Assembly (NCBI RefSeq): GCF_000745015.1
Contig: NZ_JQNA01000002.1
Span: 5,828,001 to 5,892,000 of the forward strand
Reading direction: 5' to 3'
Length of the DNA stretch: 64,000 nt
Source: Burkholderia sp. 9120
GTDB lineage: Bacteria; Pseudomonadota; Gammaproteobacteria; Burkholderiales; Burkholderiaceae
The notes beneath the pieces were generated by a model. It worked only from the letters and a program-made list of their open reading frames with translations, had not been told where the DNA came from and did not search any database. Numbering within the stretch: position 1 is the stretch's first letter; each line of letters starts with the position of its first letter. The translations under genes were made by a program, and so were the position numbers. Shown one piece after another: positions 54,368-63,531 of the stretch.

Positions 54368-55555
54368 TCACTGAGCCGCGACAGGGATTTCCCGATTGAA
54401 AACCTGAGTGACTTCAAAATAGAAAGTCTGACTGTGCCCGCTCGCGTCGACTGCATCTAGCAAGTCGTAGCGGGATTCTCCGTTTTGCACCAGTTGCTGC
54501 CTCGTGACGCGCAGATTCTTGGCGCGGACCCACGCATACTCTTCCGATGTAGCGACAATATGAACGGCCGTGTCCTGACTCAATCCATTGCCGCTGTGTG
54601 CGATATCCTGGTTAATACCGAACAAATACAGCCGCATCTTCATTTGAGTCTCGACGTCTCCAGATTTGCCCAGCAGGAAGCTATAGGCGGCAATGAAGTC
54701 CGTGATGGGTATATCCTGGATAGGTCGAATTTTTTCAACTTCCCTGATCTTCGCAAGCGCTCCGTTGATGTCACCTTGCTGCGCGAGCTGAAGCGCGTCG
54801 CGCTCCGAGTTAGTGCACAGGTAGGCCAATTCGCCGTAGTTAAAACTTTTATCATTTAGAAATCTGACGCGTGCCTCATGCGCCTGCTGCAAAGCGGCGT
54901 AATATTTCCCGTCTTTCGCGCTAACCGGCAGCGGATCATAGATACCTGCCTTTTTGTTGAGTGACGTCACAATTCTTGAATTCAACAAAAAATACGCAAC
55001 CGGCGATTTACCGACGGTCGACGGCCCGGTATAAGAAACGACCTGGAGATTTTCGTTGTGGTAGGGGTATGTCTGCAAGCCAGTGATACGTAACGATTGC
55101 GAGCGCAACCATTCCGTGACTTCATTGATCGTAATAACCCGTACTGGATCGTCCGGCGTGGCGCCACTTCCGGTGCGCTCTTTCAGAATATCCGCCAGCG
55201 CAACAGCACGTTGACGACAAGCTTCAGCATCATCTTGCTTTGCTAGTTTCGCATAGAGCTTCGCGCATTCCATCTGTACATCGTAGCTAGGGAATTGCGG
55301 CAGCGGTGCGTACTTCTCCAGGACCCGAAGCCGGCTAATGGCTCCCGTGTCGTTGCCGGCCTGATCGAGGGCCTCCGACTCTTTAACCGTCGCCTGAATT
55401 TCCCTCGACAGCGCCTCCAGGTCGATTTTTTCGTCCTGTGCGAATGCCTGACGCTGCGATTGCAATTGCGCAGCGATCGAGTCCGGTGTGTCAGCGAAGC
55501 TATTTCCGCAGAACGAAATGCAAAGAAGACTGATTACCCACCCCATCCTGCGCAT
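54368..55555 (-). CDS. Secreted hypothetical protein, 395 aa
   Basis: I do not recognise this protein. It has a signal peptide (MRRMGWVISLLCISFCGNSFA) and is probably periplasmic. The body has two similar parts of about 180 residues: an Ala/Gln-rich helical segment with TPR-like spacing (LDQAGNDTGAISRLRVLEKYAPLPQF and LAQQGDINGALAKIREVEKIRPIQDI), each followed by a segment about an unusual second half. Its base composition is clearly lower in GC than the genes around it, hinting at recent acquisition. It lies downstream of the hybrid kinase on the same strand, 228 bases away. Confidence 0.65.
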   Translation of the reverse strand: MRRMGWVISLLCISFCGNSFADTPDSIAAQLQSQRQAFAQDEKIDLEALSREIQATVKESEALDQAGNDTGAISRLRVLEKYAPLPQFPSYDVQMECAKLYAKLAKQDDAEACRQRAVALADILKERTGSGATPDDPVRVITINEVTEWLRSQSLRITGLQTYPYHNENLQVVSYTGPSTVGKSPVAYFLLNSRIVTSLNKKAGIYDPLPVSAKDGKYYAALQQAHEARVRFLNDKSFNYGELAYLCTNSERDALQLAQQGDINGALAKIREVEKIRPIQDIPITDFIAAYSFLLGKSGDVETQMKMRLYLFGINQDIAHSGNGLSQDTAVHIVATSEEYAWVRAKNLRVTRQQLVQNGESRYDLLDAVDASGHSQTFYFEVTQVFNREIPVAAQ

Positions 55556-55706
55556 AGCGACCCCGAGTTAAAATTTTTTGCTCATATTGAGCCAGCGGCA
55601 AAGGTAACCTTCGGGGCACTCAAAATCAAGAGACGTCGGGATGACACAGATTACGCCATGTAATAACAACGCGCGGTTCCGTGGAAAACGAATGTTAATG
55701 ACCGTT

Positions 55707-55742
55707 ATGCGTCGCGAACAGAACGGCCCGCTCGCGACGTAT
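55707..55742 (-). terminator. Hairpin downstream of the hybrid kinase
   Basis: ATGCGTCGCGA pairs with TCGCGACGTAT (11 bp with one G-T) across a 14-base loop, about 42 bases past the kinase stop on the minus strand. The following sequence is AT-rich but lacks a solid U-run. It is a likely terminator or processing stem. Confidence 0.5.
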
Positions 55743-55783
55743 GTTTCCGCATGGTTTCCGAATGAAAGGAAACGTGGGTTCGA

Positions 55784-57973
55784 TTACACACTCGGGTCGA
55801 TTATCTGCGCCGGCAGATGACCGACACACTGACACAGCACTTCGCAAAGCTGCTCGAAAGAAACGGGTTTCACGAGATGACACTCGAATCCCGCCTCACG
55901 CGTTTTAACGCGGTCGTCCGCTTGGCCCCACCCCGTCAGCGCAACCAATGACGTTTGCGCGAGCTGCGTGCGTGCGCGCAACTCGCGAGCGAGTTGTATC
56001 CCGTCCATGTCCGGCATGCCGATGTCCAGCACCGCGACGCGCGGCTCGAACTCCTTCACGGCTTCGAGCGCGTCAGCGCCGCTATGAACCACGCGGGTCG
56101 TGCAGCCGCTCATGTCGAGCAGCATGCCGAGGCTCATCGCGGAATCGACGTTGTCGTCGACGATAAGAACGCGAAGACCTTCGAAGCGCATCGGCTCCGT
56201 CACTCGGGTGGACGATTTCACGTGTACGGGTTTCTCCACAATCGGCAGATGAACGGTGAATGTGCTCCCCAGACCTCGTCCGGGGCTTTCGACGGCAATA
56301 TCGCCGCCCTGTAGTTCCATCAATCGTTTCGCGAGCGCCAGGCCAACACCCAAGCCCTCGCCGCTAGCTTGAGGCGCGTCGAGTCGCTCGAACAACCGGA
56401 ACAACTTCGGCAAATCTGTCGCGGCGAGTCCGTTGCCGTTGTCCGATACGCGAATCACCACGCGGTTCTCGTCGCGGCCAATCTCCAGTTCGATGCGACC
56501 GCCCGACGGCGTGTACCGCGCGGCGTTGTTCAGCAGGTTCGACAGCACCTGCGTGAGCCGCACCTGATCGGCGTGGACGTACAGCCGCTCCGGCGGATAA
56601 CGCACGTGCAAGGCATGGCCGCCTCGATCGAGCAACGGCCGGCTCAGTTCGAGCGCCGAACGCACGGTATCTTCAACGTCGATCTCCGTTCGCGACAACT
56701 GCAACGCGCCGCTGCTGATGCGCGCCACTTCCATCAGATCGTCCACCAGTCGAACCATGTGATCGACTTGCCGGTCGAGCATGTCCAGGATCGGCAACGA
56801 AGTCTCGGCCGCGCCCGCACATCGCAGAATCTGCAGGCCGTGTCGAACCGGCGCGAGCGGATTGCGCAACTCATGCGCGAGCGTGGCGAGAAACTGATCT
56901 TTCATGCGGTCGGCGTCGAGCAGCTTTTCGCGGCTCTCACGGAGCGCGTGCTCCGCTTCCACACGAGCCGTGACGTCGCTGGCTGCGCCGAACCACTCGA
57001 CGATCTTGCCGTCGGCATCGAACAGCGGCACCGCGCGCGAGTGCGCCCAGCCCCATGTGCCATCGACCTTCGCGACGCGGTGCTCGAGCTCGAACATCGA
57101 GCGCGAATCGAGCGCCAACTGGATCGCGGCGAGCAGCCTGGGTTGATCCTCGGCATGAATGTAGTTGCGCACCCAATCTTCGCTGACGTCGGTCGTATCG
57201 CGCAGAAAACCGCGACCGTCCAGCGCCCGCATTAATTTCCAGTCGGGACTCATGCGGTAAAGCGAGTACGACGTGGCGGTGACCAATGCGCGCAGACGCG
57301 CCTCGCTCAGACGCAGGGCGTCTTCCGACCTCGCACGCTCGATCAGATCCGCGGTCAGTCGCGCCATGATGTCGATCAGCCCCAACTGCCGTTCGTCGGG
57401 TTCGTGGAAACGGCCCCAGTGTGTGGAGATCATGCCGATGAAGGCGCCGTCGCGAGAACGTAGCGGCGTAGACTGCATGGCCTTGATGCCGGTCTCGCGA
57501 AACACGTCGAGATCGACCGTGTCGCAAAACGGCGCGTGATGTTCAATGTCGGAGACCACCACGCGTTCGCCGGTGGCCCACGACTCGCCGCAACTGGTCG
57601 TCGATTCGATCAGGACCGTGCGCCAGTGGTCAGCCGCGTGAGCGGTAAAGCCACTGTGCGCGAGAAGGTGAAGATGGGGTTCGTGCTCGCCCGCTGACAT
57701 GTCAAGCATCTGCAGGCTGGCAAAGTCCGCGCTCATCAGCACACGGGCTGTCTCGACTACCTTCGCGTAGAGCGACGGCAGATCGTGACGTTCGAGCAGG
57801 GAAAGCGATAGTTCGTGCAGCAGGCGGCTGTCGTTGAGATCGGCGGGCAACGAGCCTAGCGGCTCGGCGCTGTCGTTGTCGCTACGGTTGTCGCCGCGGT
57901 TGTCGTCGCGTACGCTTGGGTCGCCGCGTAGCCGGGATTCGATCGGCTTTACGATTCCTGGAAGTGGCGTCAT
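55784..57973 (-). CDS. Hybrid sensor histidine kinase (GAF-PAS-HisKA-HATPase-REC)
   Basis: A soluble 729-residue hybrid kinase. Order: an acidic Asp/Asn/Arg-rich head (about residues 20-35), a GAF domain (50-215), a PAS domain with PAC (225-345), HisKA with the phospho-acceptor His367 in LAHELRNPL, an ATPase (about 475-590 with NLLNNAARYT, DNGNGL and GVGLALAKRL), and a receiver domain (about 605-725, with the Asp in VAVLDIGMPDMDG). No transmembrane segment is present, so the signal is cytoplasmic. No cognate output regulator is adjacent. It may phosphorylate a remote HPt protein. Confidence 0.9.
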   Translation of the reverse strand: MTPLPGIVKPIESRLRGDPSVRDDNRGDNRSDNDSAEPLGSLPADLNDSRLLHELSLSLLERHDLPSLYAKVVETARVLMSADFASLQMLDMSAGEHEPHLHLLAHSGFTAHAADHWRTVLIESTTSCGESWATGERVVVSDIEHHAPFCDTVDLDVFRETGIKAMQSTPLRSRDGAFIGMISTHWGRFHEPDERQLGLIDIMARLTADLIERARSEDALRLSEARLRALVTATSYSLYRMSPDWKLMRALDGRGFLRDTTDVSEDWVRNYIHAEDQPRLLAAIQLALDSRSMFELEHRVAKVDGTWGWAHSRAVPLFDADGKIVEWFGAASDVTARVEAEHALRESREKLLDADRMKDQFLATLAHELRNPLAPVRHGLQILRCAGAAETSLPILDMLDRQVDHMVRLVDDLMEVARISSGALQLSRTEIDVEDTVRSALELSRPLLDRGGHALHVRYPPERLYVHADQVRLTQVLSNLLNNAARYTPSGGRIELEIGRDENRVVIRVSDNGNGLAATDLPKLFRLFERLDAPQASGEGLGVGLALAKRLMELQGGDIAVESPGRGLGSTFTVHLPIVEKPVHVKSSTRVTEPMRFEGLRVLIVDDNVDSAMSLGMLLDMSGCTTRVVHSGADALEAVKEFEPRVAVLDIGMPDMDGIQLARELRARTQLAQTSLVALTGWGQADDRVKTREAGFECHLVKPVSFEQLCEVLCQCVGHLPAQIIDPSV

Positions 57974-58064
57974 TCGGCTTGGAGGCGTTGGTTTCGTTGA
58001 TGCATTATAGGTCGGCTATGCGGGGGGATTGCCTGCGCGTTTTGCGCACAACCAGGATGGGTGA

Positions 58065-58805
58065 ATGACAAGAGACAATGGGCTGGCGCGGGACATCGTG
58101 GGCGTGGACGGCTGTAAGGGCGGTTGGTATGCCGTCAAGCGAGATCACAAGACGGCGGAAATTCACACTCGCGTGTGCGCTTCGTTCGACGAGCTGCTTA
58201 CCTGGGCGCCTGCCCCGGCGATCGTAGCAATTGATATTCCCATCGGGCTCTCGTCCGATGGCAAACGGCAATGCGACGTGGCCGCCAAGGCGGCGCTGAA
58301 GTGGCCGCGTAGTGCGTCGGTATTCCATACGCCCGTGCGGCAAACGCTCGGCACTAATTGCTACCAGGAGGCTTGCCGGCGACACCGCGTGGTCACGGGC
58401 CAGGCGATCTCAAAGCAGGCGTTCAACATCCTTAAGAAGATCGCGCAGGTCGATATGGCGTTGCAAAAGTCAACTGTCGACGCTGCACGGGTCTTTGAAG
58501 TACACCCGGAGTTGGCCTTCATGCAACTCCGCGTGGAGCAAGGGGGATCGCCTGGTGGGATAAGCGAGTCGAAGAATAAGCCGGAAGGTCATCAGATACG
58601 CAAGGCGTTACTCGATGCGGAATTCGGCGCGGCGCTGAATGCCGCTCTAGCCGAACGCGTAGCCCGTGATGCAAGCCTGGACGATATCGTCGATGCATTC
58701 GCCGCGCTGTGGAGCGCGAAACGCATCGCCGAAGGGAACGCTTGCAAGCTGCCGGAAATAACGGTGGTGGACGCAACGGGTTTGCCTATGGTCGTTCGTT
58801 ACTGA
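58065..58805 (+). CDS. DUF429 family protein
   Basis: A 246-residue protein of the DUF429 family, predicted RNase-H-like nuclease fold. Conserved elements are VGVDGCKGGW, VAIDIPIGL and VFEVHPELAF, with acidic residues that would form a metal site. Function has not been established for the family in a way I can rely on. AGGATGG precedes the ATG. It diverges from the hybrid kinase, 91 bases apart. Confidence 0.8.
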   Translation: MTRDNGLARDIVGVDGCKGGWYAVKRDHKTAEIHTRVCASFDELLTWAPAPAIVAIDIPIGLSSDGKRQCDVAAKAALKWPRSASVFHTPVRQTLGTNCYQEACRRHRVVTGQAISKQAFNILKKIAQVDMALQKSTVDAARVFEVHPELAFMQLRVEQGGSPGGISESKNKPEGHQIRKALLDAEFGAALNAALAERVARDASLDDIVDAFAALWSAKRIAEGNACKLPEITVVDATGLPMVVRY

Positions 58806-58858
58806 CAACGCTCTCTTATTGAATCGTCTCTCACTATCTAACGGATCGGAACCCTGAC

Positions 58859-59359
58859 ATGCAGCCAACCATCGACGAACTCCTCGCGCTTGATTTACTC
58901 ACGCTACGCGAACACACAGAACTGGCTGGCGATGTCTTCGATGCCGATCAGCAACGCTTGCGCTTGCAACAGTCACTGAACAACAGCGAGGTGTGCTCAG
59001 TGCAACGCGCAGGCAAACTGGTCGCCTACGCAATGCTTCGACCTGAGTCGGAGAACTGCTGGTTCGTGGGCGCGTTTAGTACGCATCCTTTGCACCGAAC
59101 CTCCGCGGTTGTATCCGAGCTGCTTGCGAAAGTCGCAAGGCTCGCACGCGAACGGGGCATTGCCGAGTTCAGAAGCCACGTCTACAAGACCAACCGCCTA
59201 TCGGTCGCTTTCCATCGCAAACTCGGCTTTCAGATTACCCGTGAGAACGAGAAGGCTTTCGAGTTCTTCACGTCGGTATCGACACTCGGCGAGCGGCCCG
59301 CCATTCGGCGTGCAGCCGACACAGCGACGACGGCTATGCCTCCGACACCGGACAATTAA
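58859..59359 (+). CDS. GNAT-family N-acetyltransferase
   Basis: A GNAT-type protein of 166 residues. The core ATP-independent CoA-binding pattern is only loosely seen in VSELLAKVARLARERGIAEFRSHVYKTNRLSVAFHRKLGF, where the end matches the conserved GNAT motif with a Phe-x-Lys-x-Gly-Phe. The C-terminal tail is proline-rich with no motif. It follows the DUF429 gene by 53 bases. Substrate unknown. Confidence 0.75.
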   Translation: MQPTIDELLALDLLTLREHTELAGDVFDADQQRLRLQQSLNNSEVCSVQRAGKLVAYAMLRPESENCWFVGAFSTHPLHRTSAVVSELLAKVARLARERGIAEFRSHVYKTNRLSVAFHRKLGFQITRENEKAFEFFTSVSTLGERPAIRRAADTATTAMPPTPDN

Positions 59360-59367
59360 TTGTCCGG
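59348..59367. promoter_or_regulatory. Perfect 20-bp palindrome at the end of the GNAT gene
   Basis: CCGGACAATTAATTGTCCGG is a perfect palindrome of 20 bases that includes the GNAT stop codon. As RNA it would form an 8-bp stem with a TTAA loop. It may be a protein site or a processing stem; no U-run follows. Confidence 0.5.
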
Positions 59368-59619
59368 GGCGTGCGTGCCGATCACCGCATCGGGCACTAC
59401 GCGAAACAATGCCTTATGCATGACCCAAGAGGTGCCCCACAGGAAACGATCGCGCTTCGCGCATGACCGCAATGCCCGTCCGTATGCAAAGTCGAGATGC
59501 GAGCTTGTAAAGGAACAACGAGTTACCTATGTTCCTACGTGGGTCGCCGATCACGAATTTGAAATCTGGCTGGCCGACTATTCTCGTGAACGATCGCCAC
59601 ATTCCGGAGAGCATCCATC

Positions 59620-61560
59620 ATGGTCGAGAAAAAACGGATTCATGCCGCGCTCCTTATCGCTGCGTTCACAGCGATCGCCACGGTTGCACCGGCGTGTCCA
59701 GCGGAAAACACGACCGACTGGCTGGCGAACACCTATGGCACCCTCGCTGCCCACGTGGGTAACACCGCGCGCTCCATGTGGGTCGCGCCCGAAGGCGTGA
59801 TCTATACGGCCTCCATGTGGGACGAGTACGAGGGCGGCGTCGCGTTCTACCAGGCCGGCAAGAGCCTCGGCTCGATCGGCGCGCACGGCGAGTTTCAGGG
59901 CAGCGCGATCACGGGTAATGCGACGTCGATCTTTGTGGCACTGCAGCCCGGCGGAACTTACGGAACCGGTGCGGTGGGACGATACAACCGCACCACCAAG
60001 GCTCGCGATCTGTTGATTCAGGTGAGCGCGTTCAACAACCTGCCGCGAGTCGACGTCGTGACTGGACTGGCCACGGCGGGCTCCCTCCTCTATGCCAGTG
60101 ATTTCTACGGCAATCGCGTTCGGATCTTCACTACGGCCGGTATCTGGCAGCGGGACATCAACATCACCGGGCCGGGCGCCCTCGCCGTGGATGGCGCAGG
60201 CAACGTTTGGGTCGCCCAGAAGAGTGAAGGCTCGATCGTCGAGTTCAGTTCTACCGGCGCGTTGCTGAACACGATCCGGATGCCAACCGGCTCGCAGCCC
60301 TCAGCACTGTATTTCGATGCATCGTCGGGGCAACTCGTGGTCGGGGACCAGGGCCCTGACATGAACATCAAGCGCTACAACCTCTCAGGCACACCGGTGC
60401 TGGCCAGTACATTCGGCATTCAAGGCGGCTATCTCGACACCACGACGGGAATCAAAGGACAGGTCGGCGACAAGCGCTTCACTCGCGTCGTCGGCATCGG
60501 CAAAGACACCGCCGGCAACCTTTATGTACTCAACAACCCGTGGGGCGGAAGCTGGGACCTCGGCCGCGACGGTGGCACCGACATTCACGCTTACAGCAGT
60601 ACCGGTCACCTGCAATGGAAGCTTCAGTCTCTCAACTTCGAGGGAATCGCCGCGCCGGACCCGGCCACCGACGGCCTCTACTTCTATAGCGGCACCAACA
60701 TCTACGCCGGCACCGCCGGGGGAACCTTCGTAGCGAACACGGTCGATCCAATTGCCTATCCGTCCGATCCACGCATCAACATCAACGATCGCTCACGGGA
60801 CGAGCACTTCGGTCTGCTCGCCAGCGTCGGTGCAAACCGGATTCTCGTGGCGACGGGCCAGAACCCTGACACCTACTACTTCTTCCACTTCAACGCGGCG
60901 AATGGCTACATCGCCATACCGGACGCCACCCTCCCCGGTCCGGCGTTCAACACAACGGCATCGGTCAGAGACGGGTTCTGCATCGACAGCAAGGGTGGCG
61001 TGTGGGCTGGCCTCGACAAGACCGGGACCCTCTACCACTATCCGCTAATCGGCTTCGACGCCAGCGGCAAGCCAACGTGGGGACCCGGTATCCCTATTGC
61101 CATTCCCGACAGCGTCAAGCCGCTGACGCGCATCGTCTACCTCGCGGACAGCGACACCATGATTCTCGGGCAAGGCGTTGTCGGGGGAACGGACTGGACG
61201 GCGATAGGTACACGGATCGAGGTATATCACGGCTGGAGTGCGGGCAACACCACCAAGCCCAATCCCGTGATTAACCTCCCGCACGTCGGCGCCAAGTCGA
61301 TTGATGCGGTCGGCAACTATCTATTTGTCGGCTACTGGTTCGGGAGCGGAGAAGCTTTGCCGAACATCGACGCTTTCAATCTCGGTACAGGCAACCTGGA
61401 CACCACGCTGGTCAACACCAGTACCCGTACCGTCGACACCAGCAGCGCCATTGATTCGATGTACGGCGTCAGGGCGTATTTTCGATCGACAGGCGAGTAC
61501 GTGGTCACGAAGAACAATGTGAAGGGGTCAAGCATTACGGTGTATCGATGGACGCCTTGA
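59620..61560 (+). CDS. Secreted NHL/beta-propeller-like protein
   Basis: An exported protein of 646 residues with a signal peptide (about residues 1-28) and repeated blade-like segments of Gly/Asn/Asp-rich sequence (for example GNVWVAQKSEGSIVEFSSTGA and GNLYVLNNPWGGSWDLG). The pattern fits NHL or SMP-30-like beta-propellers. A Cys pair may be present. No catalytic motif is clear. The gap of 260 bases upstream contains no gene I can support. It may bind sugars or act as a lactonase-like protein, but I would call it only propeller-like. Confidence 0.65.
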   Translation: MVEKKRIHAALLIAAFTAIATVAPACPAENTTDWLANTYGTLAAHVGNTARSMWVAPEGVIYTASMWDEYEGGVAFYQAGKSLGSIGAHGEFQGSAITGNATSIFVALQPGGTYGTGAVGRYNRTTKARDLLIQVSAFNNLPRVDVVTGLATAGSLLYASDFYGNRVRIFTTAGIWQRDINITGPGALAVDGAGNVWVAQKSEGSIVEFSSTGALLNTIRMPTGSQPSALYFDASSGQLVVGDQGPDMNIKRYNLSGTPVLASTFGIQGGYLDTTTGIKGQVGDKRFTRVVGIGKDTAGNLYVLNNPWGGSWDLGRDGGTDIHAYSSTGHLQWKLQSLNFEGIAAPDPATDGLYFYSGTNIYAGTAGGTFVANTVDPIAYPSDPRININDRSRDEHFGLLASVGANRILVATGQNPDTYYFFHFNAANGYIAIPDATLPGPAFNTTASVRDGFCIDSKGGVWAGLDKTGTLYHYPLIGFDASGKPTWGPGIPIAIPDSVKPLTRIVYLADSDTMILGQGVVGGTDWTAIGTRIEVYHGWSAGNTTKPNPVINLPHVGAKSIDAVGNYLFVGYWFGSGEALPNIDAFNLGTGNLDTTLVNTSTRTVDTSSAIDSMYGVRAYFRSTGEYVVTKNNVKGSSITVYRWTP

Positions 61561-61620
61561 GGGGGTGGTTCGTTGATTGTCACGGCATAGCGGTGTTCGT
61601 CATTACTTCTGCGCGCGGCG

Positions 61621-62466
61621 TCAAGCTTCGGTCTCGTAGAGCAGACCGTAGCTGCCGCTCGCTCGCTTGATTCGCGCGAAGCCGAGTTCCCCCAAATGCA
61701 TACCTGCGATCAACAATCCCTCTGTACTGACCCGGTCCAGAAGCCGTGATCGTGTGGTCGCTGCCTGGGTCGGGTCTTGATCGAATGCAATCGATACGTC
61801 CGGCCGTGTTATCTGGATGTGCGGAAAATGGACAATATCTCCCCATACAAGCAGACCCTGATCTCGGGACTCGATAAGATATCCGGAATGCCCCTCTGTG
61901 TGCCCAGGTAGCGACATTGCGCTGATTCCGGGAAGTATCTCTCCCTCATTGAAAGTACGAAGCTTGTCGCGGTAACCGTCGAACACTTGACGCGCTATCA
62001 GGAAGTTACCGCGGGCACGTTCGCTGGCACGACTCAGATTGCCGTCGTCCTGCCAGAATTCGACCTCTCGCTGATGAGCAACCAACTCCGCATTCGGAAA
62101 AGTAATGTGTCCGGCTGTGTCGACCAGTCCTCCAACATGATCCGGATGGGCGTGTGTCAGCAGGATGGTGTCGATCTCGGATGGCTCGACACCAGCAAGC
62201 TGCAAATTAGTTATCAGGCGACCACCCCATTGCTTGATGCCTCCAGCCCCACCATCGATGAGAATGGTGCGGCCCGCCCCGCGTACCAGGTAGCAGTTGA
62301 TATGCACAGCAGACGGCTCCTTCTGCCCTGCATCGCTTTGCATTCTGGAGGCCTCGGACGAGTCGATGTTCGAGAGAATGTCCAGGCTGGCGGTGAGGTA
62401 GCCGTCGCTGATGGCGGTGATCGTGAAATCCCCGACTCGCTGACTTGGAAAGTTAAGGGTAGACAC
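61621..62466 (-). CDS. Metallo-beta-lactamase-fold hydrolase
   Basis: A 281-residue MBL-fold enzyme. The zinc-binding motif is LLTHAHPDHVGG, with later GHTEGHSGY and an Asp in VWGDIVHF. The class resembles N-acyl-homoserine-lactonases and related lactonases, but the substrate is not fixed by the motif. The start is GTG at 62466, with GGAG seven bases upstream; the longer frame to 62529 is not used. It is the last gene of a leftward three-gene unit that includes a tautomerase-like protein. Confidence 0.85.
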   Translation of the reverse strand: MSTLNFPSQRVGDFTITAISDGYLTASLDILSNIDSSEASRMQSDAGQKEPSAVHINCYLVRGAGRTILIDGGAGGIKQWGGRLITNLQLAGVEPSEIDTILLTHAHPDHVGGLVDTAGHITFPNAELVAHQREVEFWQDDGNLSRASERARGNFLIARQVFDGYRDKLRTFNEGEILPGISAMSLPGHTEGHSGYLIESRDQGLLVWGDIVHFPHIQITRPDVSIAFDQDPTQAATTRSRLLDRVSTEGLLIAGMHLGELGFARIKRASGSYGLLYETEA

Positions 62467-62486
62467 AGTGCTTCTCCAGAGACTTT

Positions 62487-62813
62487 CTAATTTCGTGCGT
62501 GAATGTTCGAGGCGGCATAACCAAAACAACGGATGCGTGCAGTGAAACCCGTGCTGCGCAAGATGATGTCGTCCAAGGCTTCCATGAACCTGTTCATGAC
62601 TGCGGGCGTACGAAACGTCTCAAGGCGGTATTGGACCTCCGCGAAGGCGGCATATCCGTGTCCCTGCCGAACGTCCACGTAGATGACATGAACGTTGTTG
62701 AGGTCCGCTTCGAGAACACTCGTACAGAGTTCGGTGCAGTCGCGGGAAAGCTTTGAAAGCCTCTCATCAGACGGCATTTGCCCCTTGGGCATATAGAAGG
62801 TGACATTGGGCAT
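62487..62813 (-). CDS. Tautomerase-superfamily protein (CHMI/MIF-like)
   Basis: A 108-residue protein starting MPNVTFYMPKG, so Pro becomes the N-terminal residue after Met removal, as in 4-oxalocrotonate and CHMI/MIF-type tautomerases. The length and helix-strand pattern support the superfamily. The catalytic Pro is present, so an isomerase or dehalogenase-like activity is possible. It starts 7 bases after the upstream stop, so it is translationally coupled. Confidence 0.75.
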   Translation of the reverse strand: MPNVTFYMPKGQMPSDERLSKLSRDCTELCTSVLEADLNNVHVIYVDVRQGHGYAAFAEVQYRLETFRTPAVMNRFMEALDDIILRSTGFTARIRCFGYAASNIHARN

Positions 62814-62820
62814 CGCGGAT

Positions 62821-63366
62821 CTATCTTTCCTGTTCTGTCGAAACAGGGCGGGAGCTTGTCAGTTGTTCCGTCATCGGCGAATAGAGGTGGACGCGTTCAG
62901 ACAGATTCTCGGCAGGCGGAGCGTTTCGCCCAGGCAGTCTTGCGAGCCAGCGGTGTTCCGGAGACTTCTCCAACGCAACGGCTCGTATGGCCAACGGTGT
63001 GAGACCCATGTGGATCAGCGGTTCCGGGCCGCTTGCACACAGCACGAGGAGTTCATCTGCATTTACCGCCGGCGCAAGGCTGATACCGCTATAGAGATTT
63101 CGGTGCCAGTCGGTGATGTGTTGCTGCCACCTTGCAAAATTGCCGCCGCCTTTCTGGCGATATTCCTCTCCCGCTAGAACATCGAGTCCGTCAATCGTGT
63201 GGATGGCCAGGTAGAGCGGGCAACCATCGCTTAACGACCTGAAGCGCTGCGACGTGTGAAAGCCACTCACTGAAATGAGGGCAGGCAGTTTTTCGAGGCT
63301 GTAGAAGTCGTTCCACTCGGCTTCGCTGGTGGGATCGGAGAAACTGCATTCCACGGTGTAGATCAT
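62821..63366 (-). CDS. Hypothetical protein, dimeric alpha/beta-barrel-like
   Basis: A 181-residue protein with no clear name. The N-terminal 90 residues (MIYTVECSFSDP, then DFYSLEKLPALISVSGFHTSQRFRS) resemble EthD- or dabb-like ferredoxin-fold proteins. The C-terminal half has a Pro/Arg-rich region without motif. AAGGA precedes the ATG. It is the first gene of the leftward unit opposite a LysR regulator. Confidence 0.55.
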   Translation of the reverse strand: MIYTVECSFSDPTSEAEWNDFYSLEKLPALISVSGFHTSQRFRSLSDGCPLYLAIHTIDGLDVLAGEEYRQKGGGNFARWQQHITDWHRNLYSGISLAPAVNADELLVLCASGPEPLIHMGLTPLAIRAVALEKSPEHRWLARLPGRNAPPAENLSERVHLYSPMTEQLTSSRPVSTEQER

Positions 63367-63531
63367 CAGATTGTCCTTCGCGACGGATGAGCGTGTTGCA
63401 GCAAACGGTTCATGTTCATTGCAGTAACGTCATGCTAATCTGAGCTTTCCCCTGTATATAGCGATATAAAATCAGCCTTCAGTGACATTCACTCAAGCTG
63501 ACGTTAAATGCATTCCCACCGGCGAGATTCA
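63367..63531. promoter_or_regulatory. Divergent control region of the LysR gene and the MBL operon
   Basis: AT-rich 165-base gap with TATATAGCGATATA at 63454-63467, an imperfect palindrome, as the most regular element. LysR targets usually lie in such gaps. Promoter boxes were not assigned. Confidence 0.4.
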
